This document shows positions 53,202 to 62,280 of a stretch of DNA of 64,000 bases, piece after piece. Under the pieces are notes generated by a model. The model did no database searches, was not told the DNA's origin, and saw only the letters and a list, made by a program, of their open reading frames with translations. The stretch's first letter is position 1. Every line of letters starts with the position of its first letter. The DNA comes from Nitrosomonas oligotropha (GTDB taxonomy: Bacteria; Pseudomonadota; Gammaproteobacteria; Burkholderiales; Nitrosomonadaceae), in contig NZ_FNOE01000010.1 in NCBI RefSeq assembly GCF_900106555.1, forward strand, positions 41,029 to 105,028, in the 5' to 3' direction. The translations under genes were made by a program, and so were the position numbers.

Positions 53202-54224
53202 ATGGAACCAACGCTATCCACACCACAGTCCGGGCTGACCACGGAGCAACAACAGCAGATTAGTGCCGCTGCGCAGATATTATGTGCGGGCGGAACGGTT
53301 GCGTTTCCAACTGAGACTGTCTACGGCCTGGGTGCCGATGTCACCAATCCTTCCGCTATTCACAAGATATACCGGATAAAACAACGCCCTGCGGATCATC
53401 CACTGATTGTCCATATTGGCGCCATCGCCCAATTGCATCATTGGGCGCAAGCGATTCCGGAATCCGCCTGGAAGCTGGCACAGCACTTCTGGCCCGGGCC
53501 TTTGACAGTGATCCTGCAGCGCAACCGGCGCATACCCGATTGCGTAACGGGGGGACAAGATACTGTAGGATTGCGTATGCCGGCGCATCCCATCGCGTTG
53601 GCTTTGCTGCAGGCATTAGGTCCGGAAAAGGCATTGGCGGCGCCATCAGCCAATCGGTTCGGGCGCATCAGTCCTACTACAGCCGCGCACGTACAGCAAG
53701 AATTAGGTCCGGAAGTCGATATGATTCTGGATGGCGGTGCGTGTGCCGTCGGTCTGGAAAGCACCATCATTAGTTTTCACGATGACTTACCGCAATTACT
53801 CAGACCGGGAGGAATTGCGCTATCCGCCCTTGAGACGGTGCTGGAAGGTCCGGTTCTGCTGCCGCATAATGGCCAGCAAACCATCCGTACTTCTGGATCT
53901 TTACCCGCACACTATGCGCCGGCAACGCCATTGAGAATTTACCCTGCGGAACAACTATGGCAGCGCGCAGTAGCTCTGGCGGAACAAGATTTGCGCATAC
54001 TGGTCATAACCTGGTCGCATAACGCTCAATCATGGCCCGCCCTGAGTCAATCCATCGAACAATTCGCCATGCCGTCCGATCCTGTCGCGTATGGCCAGCA
54101 ACTGTATGCCAGATTACGGCAGTTTGACCGGGCAGCATTTGATTATCTGCTCGTTGAGGCGCCGCCAGATCATCCGGGATGGTTAGCCGTCACGGATCGT
54201 TTGCAACGCGCCAGCTATCACTGA
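53202..54224 (+). CDS. Threonylcarbamoyl-AMP synthase (Sua5/YrdC/TsaC family)
   Basis: Makes the threonylcarbamoyl-adenylate used for the t6A37 modification of tRNA. The 340-aa protein has the YrdC domain (GGTVAFPTETVYGLGADVTN, IYRIKQRPADHPLIVH, HFWPGPLTVILQR, AAPSANRFGRISPTTA, LESTIISF) and a C-terminal Sua5 domain, making it the long Sua5 form. All key basic and Ser/Asn residues are visible. Good protein, in a run of plus-strand genes. Confidence 0.94.
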   Translation: MEPTLSTPQSGLTTEQQQQISAAAQILCAGGTVAFPTETVYGLGADVTNPSAIHKIYRIKQRPADHPLIVHIGAIAQLHHWAQAIPESAWKLAQHFWPGPLTVILQRNRRIPDCVTGGQDTVGLRMPAHPIALALLQALGPEKALAAPSANRFGRISPTTAAHVQQELGPEVDMILDGGACAVGLESTIISFHDDLPQLLRPGGIALSALETVLEGPVLLPHNGQQTIRTSGSLPAHYAPATPLRIYPAEQLWQRAVALAEQDLRILVITWSHNAQSWPALSQSIEQFAMPSDPVAYGQQLYARLRQFDRAAFDYLLVEAPPDHPGWLAVTDRLQRASYH

Positions 54225-54249
54225 TTCAACATTTACTACGACTAATACA

Positions 54250-55020
54250 ATGAATACAAATAATAAATTACAAGCTGTACTATTTGATGTTGACGGCACG
54301 CTTGCCGACACGGAGCAGGATGGTCATCGCCTGGCTTTCAATGCCGCCTTTAAACAATTCCATCTCGACTGGAATTGGGATATCGATCTTTATGGTGAGT
54401 TACTGCAAATTACCGGTGGCAAGGAGCGAATTCGCTATTTCCTGGAAAGATACATGCCCGCCGAGCTCGATAAAAGTAATCTGACCGAATGGATCGCCAG
54501 TTTGCACAAAACCAAAACCAAGCATTTTGAGTCGTTAATGGAAACCGGCAACATCCCGTTACGTCCTGGTGTCGCCCGGTTGATTCACGAGTTGCGCCGG
54601 GAAAAAGTAAAGCTTGCGATCGCAACCACGACGACGATGGAAAATGTCACCGCGCTGCTTAAATCGACACTAGGTGAAGAATCGATCGGCTGGTTTGATG
54701 TGATCGGTGCCGGCGACATTGTGCCGTTGAAAAAACCAGCGCCGGATATTTACCACTGGGTGCTGGATCAGCTCAAACTAATCGCGCCACAATGCATCGC
54801 CATTGAAGATTCGGAAAACGGCTTGAAATCGGCACGCGCGGCAAATCTTTCCACTCTCATTACCGTCAGCGGTTATACCCGTTCACAAAATTTCGGCGGC
54901 GCGGTGTCTATTCTGTCCGATCTGGGCGAACCATCCCAGCCATTCACGCACATGGGCGGTGTGACCCTTGAGCAAGGATGGGTCGATTATAAAACACTCA
55001 ATAGCCTGATCAATCCTTAG
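54250..55020 (+). CDS. CbbY-like HAD-superfamily hydrolase
   Basis: HAD phosphatase of 256 aa. The nucleophile motif FDVDGTLADTEQDGHRLAFN lies near residue 12, the Ser/Thr motif in LAIATTTTMENV, the Lys in PLKKPAPDIYHWVL and the acidic motif IAIEDSENGLKSARAAN. This fits the CbbY type, which removes xylulose bisphosphate, an inhibitor of RuBisCO, in autotrophs. No cbb genes adjoin it, so a general sugar-phosphate phosphatase is also possible. Confidence 0.85.
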   Translation: MNTNNKLQAVLFDVDGTLADTEQDGHRLAFNAAFKQFHLDWNWDIDLYGELLQITGGKERIRYFLERYMPAELDKSNLTEWIASLHKTKTKHFESLMETGNIPLRPGVARLIHELRREKVKLAIATTTTMENVTALLKSTLGEESIGWFDVIGAGDIVPLKKPAPDIYHWVLDQLKLIAPQCIAIEDSENGLKSARAANLSTLITVSGYTRSQNFGGAVSILSDLGEPSQPFTHMGGVTLEQGWVDYKTLNSLINP

Positions 55021-55091
55021 TCCCGTTTGTGCAAACATGAACACTATTGAACACTAGCAATCATTTCTTAACCAGCACGGAGGGTAGTAAT

Positions 55092-55445
55092 ATGAAACTC
55101 AAGCAAACCTTAGCGATTACTGTAATCGGCGCTTTGTTTTACTTCAGCTCACAAGCCATTGCAGCGGACGCACACCAACATACAACGGAAGCGATAAAAC
55201 ACGCGGAGGATGCGCAGATTCACGGCAAAGCCGGACATAGCAAAGCATTGCTGGATCACGCGCAAGAAAGTCTCACCCATGCAAAAGCCGCCGAAAAAGA
55301 GTCTGCTGAGGCACATCAACACATAACCGAATCGATTAAGCATCTAGAAGAAGCGATTGCGCATGCGAAACAAGATCATGCGGAAGAAGCGACCAAACAT
55401 ACTGCCGAGGCGTTGAAACACCTGCGGCATTCTGTTGCTGAATAA
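55092..55445 (+). CDS. SmbP-like small periplasmic metal-binding protein
   Basis: Periplasmic protein of 117 aa. A signal peptide (about residues 1-24, ending QAIAADA) is followed by a chain of His/Ala/Glu-rich helical heptad-like repeats: TTEAIKHAEDAQIHGK, LLDHAQESLTHAKAA, ITESIKHLEEAIAHAK and TAEALKHLRHS. This matches the plan of SmbP from Nitrosomonas europaea, which binds copper and other metals. The ATG at 55092 follows a gga-type ribosome binding site; an in-frame ATG at 55047 lacks one. A strong terminator follows. Metal binding is inferred from the His spacing. Confidence 0.85.
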   Translation: MKLKQTLAITVIGALFYFSSQAIAADAHQHTTEAIKHAEDAQIHGKAGHSKALLDHAQESLTHAKAAEKESAEAHQHITESIKHLEEAIAHAKQDHAEEATKHTAEALKHLRHSVAE

Positions 55446-55463
55446 AAAAACAGCGAAAATAAA

Positions 55464-55500
55464 AAAGTGCATAACCCTTTAGAGTTATGCACTTTTTTTA
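55464..55500 (+). terminator. Bidirectional terminator between the SmbP-like gene and nlpD
   Basis: Perfect 12-bp stem (aaagtgcataac and gttatgcacttt) with an 8-base loop, followed by a T-run on the plus strand and preceded by an A-run, so it can serve the convergent nlpD gene as well. Confidence 0.9.
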
Positions 55501-55528
55501 TTCTATCGAACTGGTTTACTACCGGCTA

Positions 55529-56596
55529 TTACGATTGATTAGGTAAATATTGTAACGGATCAACTGGTTTTCCATGTTTACGGATTTCAAAATGCAGCTG
55601 GATCGTGTCCGTATCGGTATTACCCATTTCCGCGATCTTCTGCCCTTTCACCACGGCCTCACCTTCTTTGACCAGCAGCTTACTGTTGTGCGCATAAGCG
55701 CTCAGAAATGTATTGTCATGTTTGATGATGATCAGGTTTCCATAGCCGCGCAAGCCATGACCGCTATAAACCACTTCGCCCGCCGCAGAAGCAAGAACTG
55801 GCTGCCCTGCCTGGCCGGATATTTTTACCCCTTTGGAATTCTTGGAAAAAGATGACAATAATTTTCCTGTTGTCGGCCAGATCCAATCGGCAACCGAACT
55901 GGCCGCTTTATCGGATATTGATGATTCAGGCTGAGGAGCGACTTCAATTTTGGTATTTTTTTCTGCTACAGCGGATGCAGGGGGTACTGCGGGCGTAGGG
56001 TTATTGGCCGGATATTGTAATCGCGCCACATTCTGCTCTGAGAAAGGAAGTTTTAGCGCTTTAGGACTGTTTTTTACCTTGCCGCTACTGACTGCTGGAT
56101 TGCCTTCGGGAGGAATAGGAACAACCCGGTCAACTGGATTCTGCGCCGGTTCGAGTGTTACCGTTTCCGGTTGCTGCGGTAAGGCGAATAATGCCGGTTG
56201 CGAGCTTTTTGCCGGTATCGACAAATAAATTTTTTGCCCCGGTTTGATCGAATTTGGATCGGTAATATTATTCCATTCCGTCAATTTCTTGAAATCCACG
56301 CCATGATTAAGCGCTATTCCGTATAACGTATCCCCTTTCTGCACCGTATAGACTTGATTATCCGCATTGTTCGATTCGACTGGCTTTACAGGTTGTACCG
56401 CATCGCTTTTTGCGCGATCGACTACTTGCACAGGAGGCTGTGTCGTACTACACCCAATCAACAGAAGACTGGCGCCGCACAACAAATAAAAATCGCTAAT
56501 GGGTAACTTTGACCGCTTCGGTAAAGAAAATATCGTAACCATATACTTGCAGATATCAATAGTGTTGATCAGTTTGATCGTTGCATGATTTGCCAT
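55529..56596 (-). CDS. nlpD: NlpD-like LysM/M23 lipoprotein
   Basis: Outer-membrane lipoprotein of 355 aa that activates cell-wall amidases. A lipobox (LLLIGC) lies at about residue 49; the start at 56596 has the better ribosome binding site (gagg), while the ATG at 56542 would give a more normal signal length. A LysM domain follows (VYTVQKGDTLYGIALNHGVD), then a Pro/Ala-rich linker and a C-terminal M23-like domain (GQPVLASAAGEVVYSGHGLR, LIIIKHDNTFLSAYAHNSKL). The catalytic His/Asp set is partly lost (GQPVLA for the HxxxD type), as in degenerate NlpD/EnvC activators. It lies 16 bases after pcm. Confidence 0.93.
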   Translation of the reverse strand: MANHATIKLINTIDICKYMVTIFSLPKRSKLPISDFYLLCGASLLLIGCSTTQPPVQVVDRAKSDAVQPVKPVESNNADNQVYTVQKGDTLYGIALNHGVDFKKLTEWNNITDPNSIKPGQKIYLSIPAKSSQPALFALPQQPETVTLEPAQNPVDRVVPIPPEGNPAVSSGKVKNSPKALKLPFSEQNVARLQYPANNPTPAVPPASAVAEKNTKIEVAPQPESSISDKAASSVADWIWPTTGKLLSSFSKNSKGVKISGQAGQPVLASAAGEVVYSGHGLRGYGNLIIIKHDNTFLSAYAHNSKLLVKEGEAVVKGQKIAEMGNTDTDTIQLHFEIRKHGKPVDPLQYLPNQS

Positions 56597-56612
56597 TTTA
56601 TACCTCGCGCCG

Positions 56613-57278
56613 CTATTTTTTTATGACTCCTGCCAGTAAAGGTACAAAATTCACCTCTTCCAATACCGTCTCGGTAAAACCTTGCACATTCCGCTCAATA
56701 ATGCACAAATACTGCTTTTGGGTCCCCTTCGGGAAAACCATCCTGCCGCCGACTTCCAGTTGTTCCAATAACGAAAGTGGCACGTGCGTCGTCACTGCCG
56801 TCATGATAATACCATCAAAAGGCCCCGCTTCGGCAAGCCCAAGCAAACCATCCGCATGTTTTAAATAGATATTCCGGATCTGCAACTCTTGCAGCCGGAT
56901 ACGAGTACGTGTCAGCAGCGGTCCGATCCGTTCTATCGAAAAAACCTTTTGCGCGATATGTGCCAGCACGGCAGTCTGATAACCACAGCCGGTACCAATT
57001 TCCAGCACCTTGCCTAAACTTGAATTGGCGCGTAAGAGTTCGCTCATGCGCGCCACAATCCAAGGACTGGATATCGTTTGTCCGTAATTTATAGGTAAAG
57101 CAACATCTTCATAAGCCCGGCTTGCCAAGGCTTCTTCAACAAAAATATGACGAGGAATGTTACCCATCACGGATAAAACCACCTCATCCGCGATTCCTTG
57201 TGCACGCAAACGTTCAATCATGCGCATGCGTGTACGCTGCGAGGTCATACCTATTCCAGAATGACGAACATTCACCAA
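56613..57278 (-). CDS. pcm: Protein-L-isoaspartate O-methyltransferase
   Basis: SAM-dependent repair enzyme of 221 aa acting on isoaspartyl residues. The PCMT motifs are present: YGQTISSPWIVARMSELL near residue 62, VLEIGTGCGYQTAVLAHI (SAM motif I), then FDGIIMTAVTTHVPLSLLEQ (in part) and LEVGGRMVFPKGT. Part of the common surE-pcm-nlpD order. Confidence 0.95.
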   Translation of the reverse strand: MVNVRHSGIGMTSQRTRMRMIERLRAQGIADEVVLSVMGNIPRHIFVEEALASRAYEDVALPINYGQTISSPWIVARMSELLRANSSLGKVLEIGTGCGYQTAVLAHIAQKVFSIERIGPLLTRTRIRLQELQIRNIYLKHADGLLGLAEAGPFDGIIMTAVTTHVPLSLLEQLEVGGRMVFPKGTQKQYLCIIERNVQGFTETVLEEVNFVPLLAGVIKK

Positions 57279-57320
57279 TCAGTACCTATAAAATTTCAAC
57301 TCTCTCGACATAACAAGCGC

Positions 57321-58064
57321 CTAATTATTAAGCCAGCTTGTTATCAGATCCAACTGATCATAACGGGTGAGATCTATCTGTAACGGCGTTACCGAAACCC
57401 GATGATGCTGAACAGCATAAAAATCCGTTCCTTTCCCAGCGTCTTGCGCCGGACCGGCCGCGCCCACCCAATATACGGTTTCACCACGAGGATTTTGCGA
57501 TTTAATGACGGGTTCCGCTTTGTGCCGCCGCCCCAAGCGGGTCACTTCGATTCCTTGCAGTTGCTGATATTCGATATCCGGCACATTAATATTCAACAAA
57601 ACGGGACTCTGAATTTCATTTTTTTTGAAACGTTCCACCATATCAACCGCAACACGTGCGGCGGCCAAATAATTCCCTCTGGACGCATCGACCAGGGATA
57701 CAGCCAATGAAGGAATCCCCAGCAAAAAACCTTCTGTAGCCGCAGCAACAGTACCCGAATAAATCGTATCGTCCCCCATGTTAGCGCCCTTGTTAATTCC
57801 GGAAACAATCATGTCCGGCATAATGTCGAGCATGCCGGTGACTGCCAAATGGACACAGTCAGTCGGTGTGCCATTGACATAATAGAAACCGCTATGGGAT
57901 TTACGCAGACTTAATGGGCGATCCAGTGTCAAAGAATTACTGGAACCGCTTCGATCTCTCTCGGGTGCAACGACTATGATTTCTGCAATTTGTGAGAGTG
58001 ATTCAGCAAGGCAAGCAAGACCGGGAGCAAAATATCCATCATCGTTACTGAGTAATATGCGCAT
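57321..58064 (-). CDS. surE: 5'/3'-nucleotidase SurE
   Basis: Metal-dependent nucleotidase and exopolyphosphatase, 247 aa. The N-terminal metal site [14 protein letters not shown], the [14 protein letters not shown] segment, [20 protein letters not shown] and the NINVP motif are all intact. First gene of the surE-pcm-nlpD operon, transcribed leftward. Confidence 0.96.
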   Translation of the reverse strand: MRILLSNDDGYFAPGLACLAESLSQIAEIIVVAPERDRSGSSNSLTLDRPLSLRKSHSGFYYVNGTPTDCVHLAVTGMLDIMPDMIVSGINKGANMGDDTIYSGTVAAATEGFLLGIPSLAVSLVDASRGNYLAAARVAVDMVERFKKNEIQSPVLLNINVPDIEYQQLQGIEVTRLGRRHKAEPVIKSQNPRGETVYWVGAAGPAQDAGKGTDFYAVQHHRVSVTPLQIDLTRYDQLDLITSWLNN

Positions 58065-58512
58065 TTTTATGCGGTTATGAAAATCACTGGATAATCAAAC
58101 GAACATTCGTGTACAGTAAACTCAGCATCTATCATATTATTATGGAGTTATTAATTTTTTAGACTCCAAGTTGTTTCAAGAAATTTCACCAATTACCATT
58201 AATTCTGTGTGCATATCTGTGTACACAGAATTAATGCACAAGTAATATTATACAGTTCTTTTCCAGTAAAAGCCTTTTTGCAGAATGCCGCTCAATGACA
58301 AACTTCTAAAAAATATCAAACCATCAAAATTGCGGACTCAAGCGTAACCCCCCCGGGGTCGTAAGATTTTGAAAATCAATAGATTTAAATGGGTAACGCA
58401 GTTAATATCTCGCTGCTTTCGATGGGATACTAACTAAACTTGATCTAAACAGGCATATTATCAAATCGGATAACCGCCAGATTAGGTCGAAACTACTTTA
58501 GTCAACGCTAAT
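58065..58512. other. Non-coding gap between surE and the polysaccharide cluster
   Basis: About 450 AT-rich bases. The notable content is the long inverted repeat at 58198-58235. A ccccccgggg run near 58350 stands out in composition. No gene is seen. Confidence 0.5.
58198..58235. promoter_or_regulatory. 13-bp inverted repeat upstream of surE
   Basis: Perfect arms attaattctgtgt and acacagaattaat separated by 12 bases, in turn containing a partial extra copy of ctgtgt. No T-run follows on either strand, so an operator or structural RNA is likelier than a terminator. Confidence 0.5.
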
Positions 58513-59496
58513 TCACGCTGATCGCACTGAATTTGCTTGTTGATACCAACGGTAGGCATCTTCCAGGCCATCTTTAAGACCAATTCTTGCCGACCATCCC
58601 ATTTGCTTTAGTCTTGATACATCCATTAATTTTCTCGGCGTGCCATCCGGTTTACTGGGATCAAACACAATTTTCCCTGCAAAACCGGCTACCTGCGCAA
58701 TCGATTCAGCCAGTTGTGCAATCGATACCTCCTGGCCTGTTCCAACATTAATGTGAGACAGCATCGGTTGAGTATTGGCTTCGTAAGTTTGTTTCGGCAA
58801 ATCAAGAACAAAAAGTGATGCTTCAGCCATATCATCAACGTGAAGAAATTCGCGGTAAGGTTTACCGCTTCCCCATATCACCACTTCTTTCGCACCGGTC
58901 GTCACGGCTTCGTGAAAACGCCGTATCAGTGCTGGTATTACATGACTGTTTTCAGGGTGGAAATTGTCATTTGGTCCATATAGATTGGTTGGCATCACAC
59001 TCCGGTAGTCTATGCCATGAGATGCACCATACTGCCGGTTGTAGCTTTCGCACAATTTGATACCGGCAATCTTAGCGATTCCATACGGCTCATTGGTCGG
59101 TTCCAATGTTCCGGTTAACAAAGAATCTTCCGGCATCGGTTGCGGTGCGAATTTAGGATAAATACAAGAGCTGCCCAAAAACAGCAGGCGCTTCACGCCG
59201 GCCATCCATGCCTGGTGTACAACATTGCATTCCATCATCAAATTCAGATAGATAAAATCAGCCGGATAAGTATTGTTAGCATGTATCCCGCCAGCTTTTG
59301 CCGCAGCCAGGATCACCACATCCGGCTTTGCTTCTGAGAAAAAATCCCGGACAGCCGATTGTTCGGTTAAATCGAGTTCCGCATGTGTGCGGGTTAATAA
59401 TTCGATCGGCTCACCCTTTTGTTTTCTCTTTTGCAAAAGCCGGACAATGGCGGATCCCACCATACCGCTATGTCCAGCCACATAAATTTTTGTCAT
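58513..59496 (-). CDS. fcl: GDP-L-fucose synthase (Fcl/WcaG)
   Basis: Epimerase/reductase making GDP-L-fucose from GDP-4-keto-6-deoxymannose, 327 aa. The Rossmann motif [14 protein letters not shown] opens the protein. The active site shows [16 protein letters not shown] and the Y-x3-K of [35 protein letters not shown] and the [18 protein letters not shown] motifs follow. No gmd gene lies nearby in the window. It is the leftmost gene of the polysaccharide cluster. Confidence 0.94.
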   Translation of the reverse strand: MTKIYVAGHSGMVGSAIVRLLQKRKQKGEPIELLTRTHAELDLTEQSAVRDFFSEAKPDVVILAAAKAGGIHANNTYPADFIYLNLMMECNVVHQAWMAGVKRLLFLGSSCIYPKFAPQPMPEDSLLTGTLEPTNEPYGIAKIAGIKLCESYNRQYGASHGIDYRSVMPTNLYGPNDNFHPENSHVIPALIRRFHEAVTTGAKEVVIWGSGKPYREFLHVDDMAEASLFVLDLPKQTYEANTQPMLSHINVGTGQEVSIAQLAESIAQVAGFAGKIVFDPSKPDGTPRKLMDVSRLKQMGWSARIGLKDGLEDAYRWYQQANSVRSA

Positions 59497-59540
59497 TACT
59501 TAATCCAAAAAATATGACTACGCACTACTCGAAGCCTTTA

Positions 59541-60299
59541 TCAAAAAAATTGTCTAATTTTGCTTAAATTCTTCCAGACTAAGGCACCGATACCGCCCAC
59601 ACCATTCTTTTTCAAAGCGTACAAATCTTCCCGACTCTTGAGCAAAATTCGTGATAAAGACCGGTTGCTCTCGCCCCCTACGCGCATCTTCACTAACACT
59701 TCAGGGATATAGGCCAATCGGATCTTCCCCAGTGCCAGATATCGCAATATAGCATCGTAATCAGCGGCGATACGAAAATGGGTATCAAAAACACCCCATT
59801 CATCAATCACACGACGACGTAAATACAATGTGGGGTGAGGCGGCATCCACCCCCAAGCCAACTTGCTACGTTTATAGATACCTGAGCGCCATTTTCGAAT
59901 AATCCGAGAGGGTTCGTCTTTAACCACGTAGTCCAAATCACCATATACAGCATCCACAGTAGGATCAGCAAAGGCCTTGGCTACGCGCTCAAGCACTTGT
60001 TCATTCGCATAAAAATCATCTGAATGCATTAGTCCAATAATATCCCCCGTGGAACGAGAAAATCCCTTATTCAGCGCATCATAGATACCATCATCCGGTT
60101 CGCTAATTAAAACCGAGATCATTTCACGCCACCCATTTAAAATTTGTACTGTTCCATCGGTAGAACCACCGTCTATAACCACATGCTCAATATAACGCCA
60201 TGTTTGAGTGTGAACACTATGAAGCGCTTGTTCAATGGTATCGGCACGATTAAAAACAGCAGTAACAATAGAAATAACCGGTTTCAAGAAAAACCCCAA
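59541..60299 (-). CDS. Family 2 glycosyltransferase
   Basis: GT-A fold transferase of 252 aa. The nucleotide-sugar site reads ISIVTAVFNRADTIEQALHS and HVVIDGGSTDGTVQIL; the metal-binding region is YDALNKGFSRSTGDIIGLMHSDD (split DxD-like HSDDF). WGWMPPHPTLYLRRRV is a common feature of WcaA-like enzymes. Cytosolic. Sugar and acceptor unknown. Nine bases separate it from the next GT2 gene. Confidence 0.92.
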   Translation of the reverse strand: MGFFLKPVISIVTAVFNRADTIEQALHSVHTQTWRYIEHVVIDGGSTDGTVQILNGWREMISVLISEPDDGIYDALNKGFSRSTGDIIGLMHSDDFYANEQVLERVAKAFADPTVDAVYGDLDYVVKDEPSRIIRKWRSGIYKRSKLAWGWMPPHPTLYLRRRVIDEWGVFDTHFRIAADYDAILRYLALGKIRLAYIPEVLVKMRVGGESNRSLSRILLKSREDLYALKKNGVGGIGALVWKNLSKIRQFF

Positions 60300-60308
60300 G
60301 AGTTATAA

Positions 60309-61271
60309 TCAGACTTTAATATTTAATACTTTCACAATAGCTTCTTGTATACCACATCCATTTTTTTTTATATATCGCCGCACTTCTGCTACTTTGGCAT
60401 CTACCAAATAACGATACCAAAAGCCTTGCAAAAAATGAAATGTTGAACCAACAGTACCATCAAGAAAACCACACCTGACAAAATAGCGATAGAAGAAATA
60501 AACCAGTGCTCTAAACCCACCTGGCAAACGAAAGTACACAACTTCCTTTAACCAGCGCTTCATACCAGCTTGGGAGCCACCACGTAAGTTAGCCACCGAA
60601 TCATGCGGCATAAAACCGTATTCCAAATTGAGAAGATCCACTGCTTCTCTACTAGCGTACTTATTATGCTTATCAACCCACCATGTCAATGAATTAAGAT
60701 TGTCGTCGATTAATTCACCATTGAATTCGATCGTAGGTCCGATCACTTTGATGTGTTCATCCATCCAGCGGTTCTCACATTCACCACATCCGAAACGAAA
60801 CAATCTTAAAACGCGCACAGGAAAAATACCACCATAGCGAATTAATTGACCTTGAAAAGTCATACGTCGACTAAAAAAAATACCATTCACATCATTACAC
60901 TCTAATTTACAAAAATAAGTTTTTATCTCATTTGCGAGCGTTAGAGTCAGATACTCATCGGCATCAATGCGAAGTACCCAATCGGTATCGTCATTAAGCT
61001 GAGTCAAAGCCCAATTGAATTGGGATGCATAATTTGTCCATTTATGGAATATAACTTTAGCACCAAGTCTACTTGCTTTAGTGACTGTATCATCATTTGA
61101 CCCGCAATCAACCACCAGTATTTCAGAGATCACCTCAGGCAGACTTCTAATACACCTTTCTATATGAATAGATTCATCTCTTGTCAGAATTATTGCAACG
61201 ATTCTCATACTTTTATTTTTACTCGTACTAGGGTCTGTTGACATTTCACAAAGATAATCACAGATATCCAC
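60309..61271 (-). CDS. Family 2 glycosyltransferase (WaaE/KdtX-like)
   Basis: Transferase of 320 aa with VAIILTRDESIHIERCIRSL, SEILVVDCGSNDDTV and WVLRIDADEYLTLTLANEI (D-A-D metal motif). A basic C-terminal half ends with a possible membrane-contact region (LPGGFRALVYFFYRYFVRCG). The N-terminal 20 residues are perhaps not genuine: an ATG at 61208 (MRIVAIILTRDES) is a good alternative. Its 5' end overlaps the left end of the decayed IS5 copy, so the first codons, from 61231 on, come from the IS. Confidence 0.88.
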   Translation of the reverse strand: MDICDYLCEMSTDPSTSKNKSMRIVAIILTRDESIHIERCIRSLPEVISEILVVDCGSNDDTVTKASRLGAKVIFHKWTNYASQFNWALTQLNDDTDWVLRIDADEYLTLTLANEIKTYFCKLECNDVNGIFFSRRMTFQGQLIRYGGIFPVRVLRLFRFGCGECENRWMDEHIKVIGPTIEFNGELIDDNLNSLTWWVDKHNKYASREAVDLLNLEYGFMPHDSVANLRGGSQAGMKRWLKEVVYFRLPGGFRALVYFFYRYFVRCGFLDGTVGSTFHFLQGFWYRYLVDAKVAEVRRYIKKNGCGIQEAIVKVLNIKV

Positions 61272-62083
61272 ACGCCATAGCTACCATGCTCTCAAAATTT
61301 CTCTTCAGCTTGTCGTATCGTATTGCAATTGCCCGATACTGTTTTGGCCGGGCAAAAGCATTCTCCACCCAATGCCGGTATCTATATAAGCTCTAATCCA
61401 TATCCTCATTACCCTCCAACGAGTTGCGCTTTCTCGGTATTACAACCTGAGCTCCTTGCTTCGTTATCTGCTCGCGTATACACTCACTGCCATAGCCCTT
61501 TGTCCGCAACAATCGCCTTCGCGTCAGGCAGCCTGGCAATCAAATTAGGTGCTGCGGAGCAGTCATTGTCTTCTCCGCACGTGATTTCAAACTCAACTGG
61601 CAAGCCATAACCATCGGCCCAATTGATCTTTGTGGTATTGCCCGCACGGCTTTTCCCTATGGCTTGCGATTGTTGGCCTGCCGCTCCCGCACTATGCTGG
61701 TGTGCCTTGGCATAGCTGCCATCAATAAATTCCCACTTCCAATCTGGGCAATAGCCAACGCCTTGAAAATCCTTAACCATTTGCTGCTAAATGACCACGC
61801 GTTGAATCTTTTATAGATGGAATTCCAGCAACCGAACGCCTCAAGCAGATCTCGCCACGGGCAACCTACACGCATTCGATACAGCATGCCTTCTGCTGTC
61901 ATGCGCAGATTGCGCTTGTTATAAATTGCTTCTTGAAGCAGAATCTTCTCCAGCTTCGACCAGAACTCATCATTGAGCATCAATCGGGGCATCACAAACT
62001 CGTTTTGTTGGTGGTATAGGAATCTCAATATTACGAGTTTGTTTCTTTCTATGAAATACTTATCTCTAAATGTCAACAGCCCC
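61231..62083 (-). mobile_element. IS5-family insertion sequence, decayed copy
   Basis: An 853-bp element with imperfect inverted ends (gggtctgttgacattt at the left; the complement of ggggctgttgacattt at the right), flanked by TA inside a CTA...TAG context that fits a CTAG target. The transposase is broken (see the pseudogene). The element separates a GT2 gene from a GT4 gene in one polysaccharide cluster. Confidence 0.8.
61258..61992 (-). pseudogene. IS5-family transposase, broken
   Basis: The N-terminal frame begins at 61992 (MPRLMLNDEFWSKLEKILLQ, then MLYRMRVGCPWRDLLEAFG). The catalytic part continues in another frame (WKWEFIDGSYAKAHQHSAGA, GYGLPVEFEITCGEDND). This first change may be the programmed frameshift known in some IS5 groups. 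A further one-base gain near 61497 (a ggg run after GAC-AAA) moves the end to a third frame (GSECIREQITKQGAQVVIPR, then YRYRHWVENAFARPKQ), which also has an in-frame TAG at about 61394. The copy cannot make full transposase. Confidence 0.82.
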
Positions 62084-62140
62084 TAGAGCGCTTAACCCAA
62101 AGAATTTATCCAGAAACGAATCACTTTTTTGTATCTCTAA

Positions 62141-62280
62141 GGAAGCTCTGAAAAACTACTGCGCTCGGCTATGCTGCGTTGAAATCAGGCTCAAAATACT
62201 CATTTACCCCTTGTAAACTGTGCTTTTTCACCTGATTTCACCTTGTCTGACCATCGTTCGCCACCTTTTTCAGAGCCTCC
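62141..62280. repeat. MITE-like repeat, 140 bp
   Basis: A 140-bp non-coding segment bounded by 15-bp inverted repeats with one mismatch (ggaagctctgaaaaa at the left; complement of ggaggctctgaaaaa at the right) and flanked on both sides by the 4-bp direct repeat ctaa. It has no ORF. The form is that of a miniature inverted-repeat element. It abuts the stop codon of the GT4 gene, whose TAG lies within the right ctaa copy. Confidence 0.75.
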
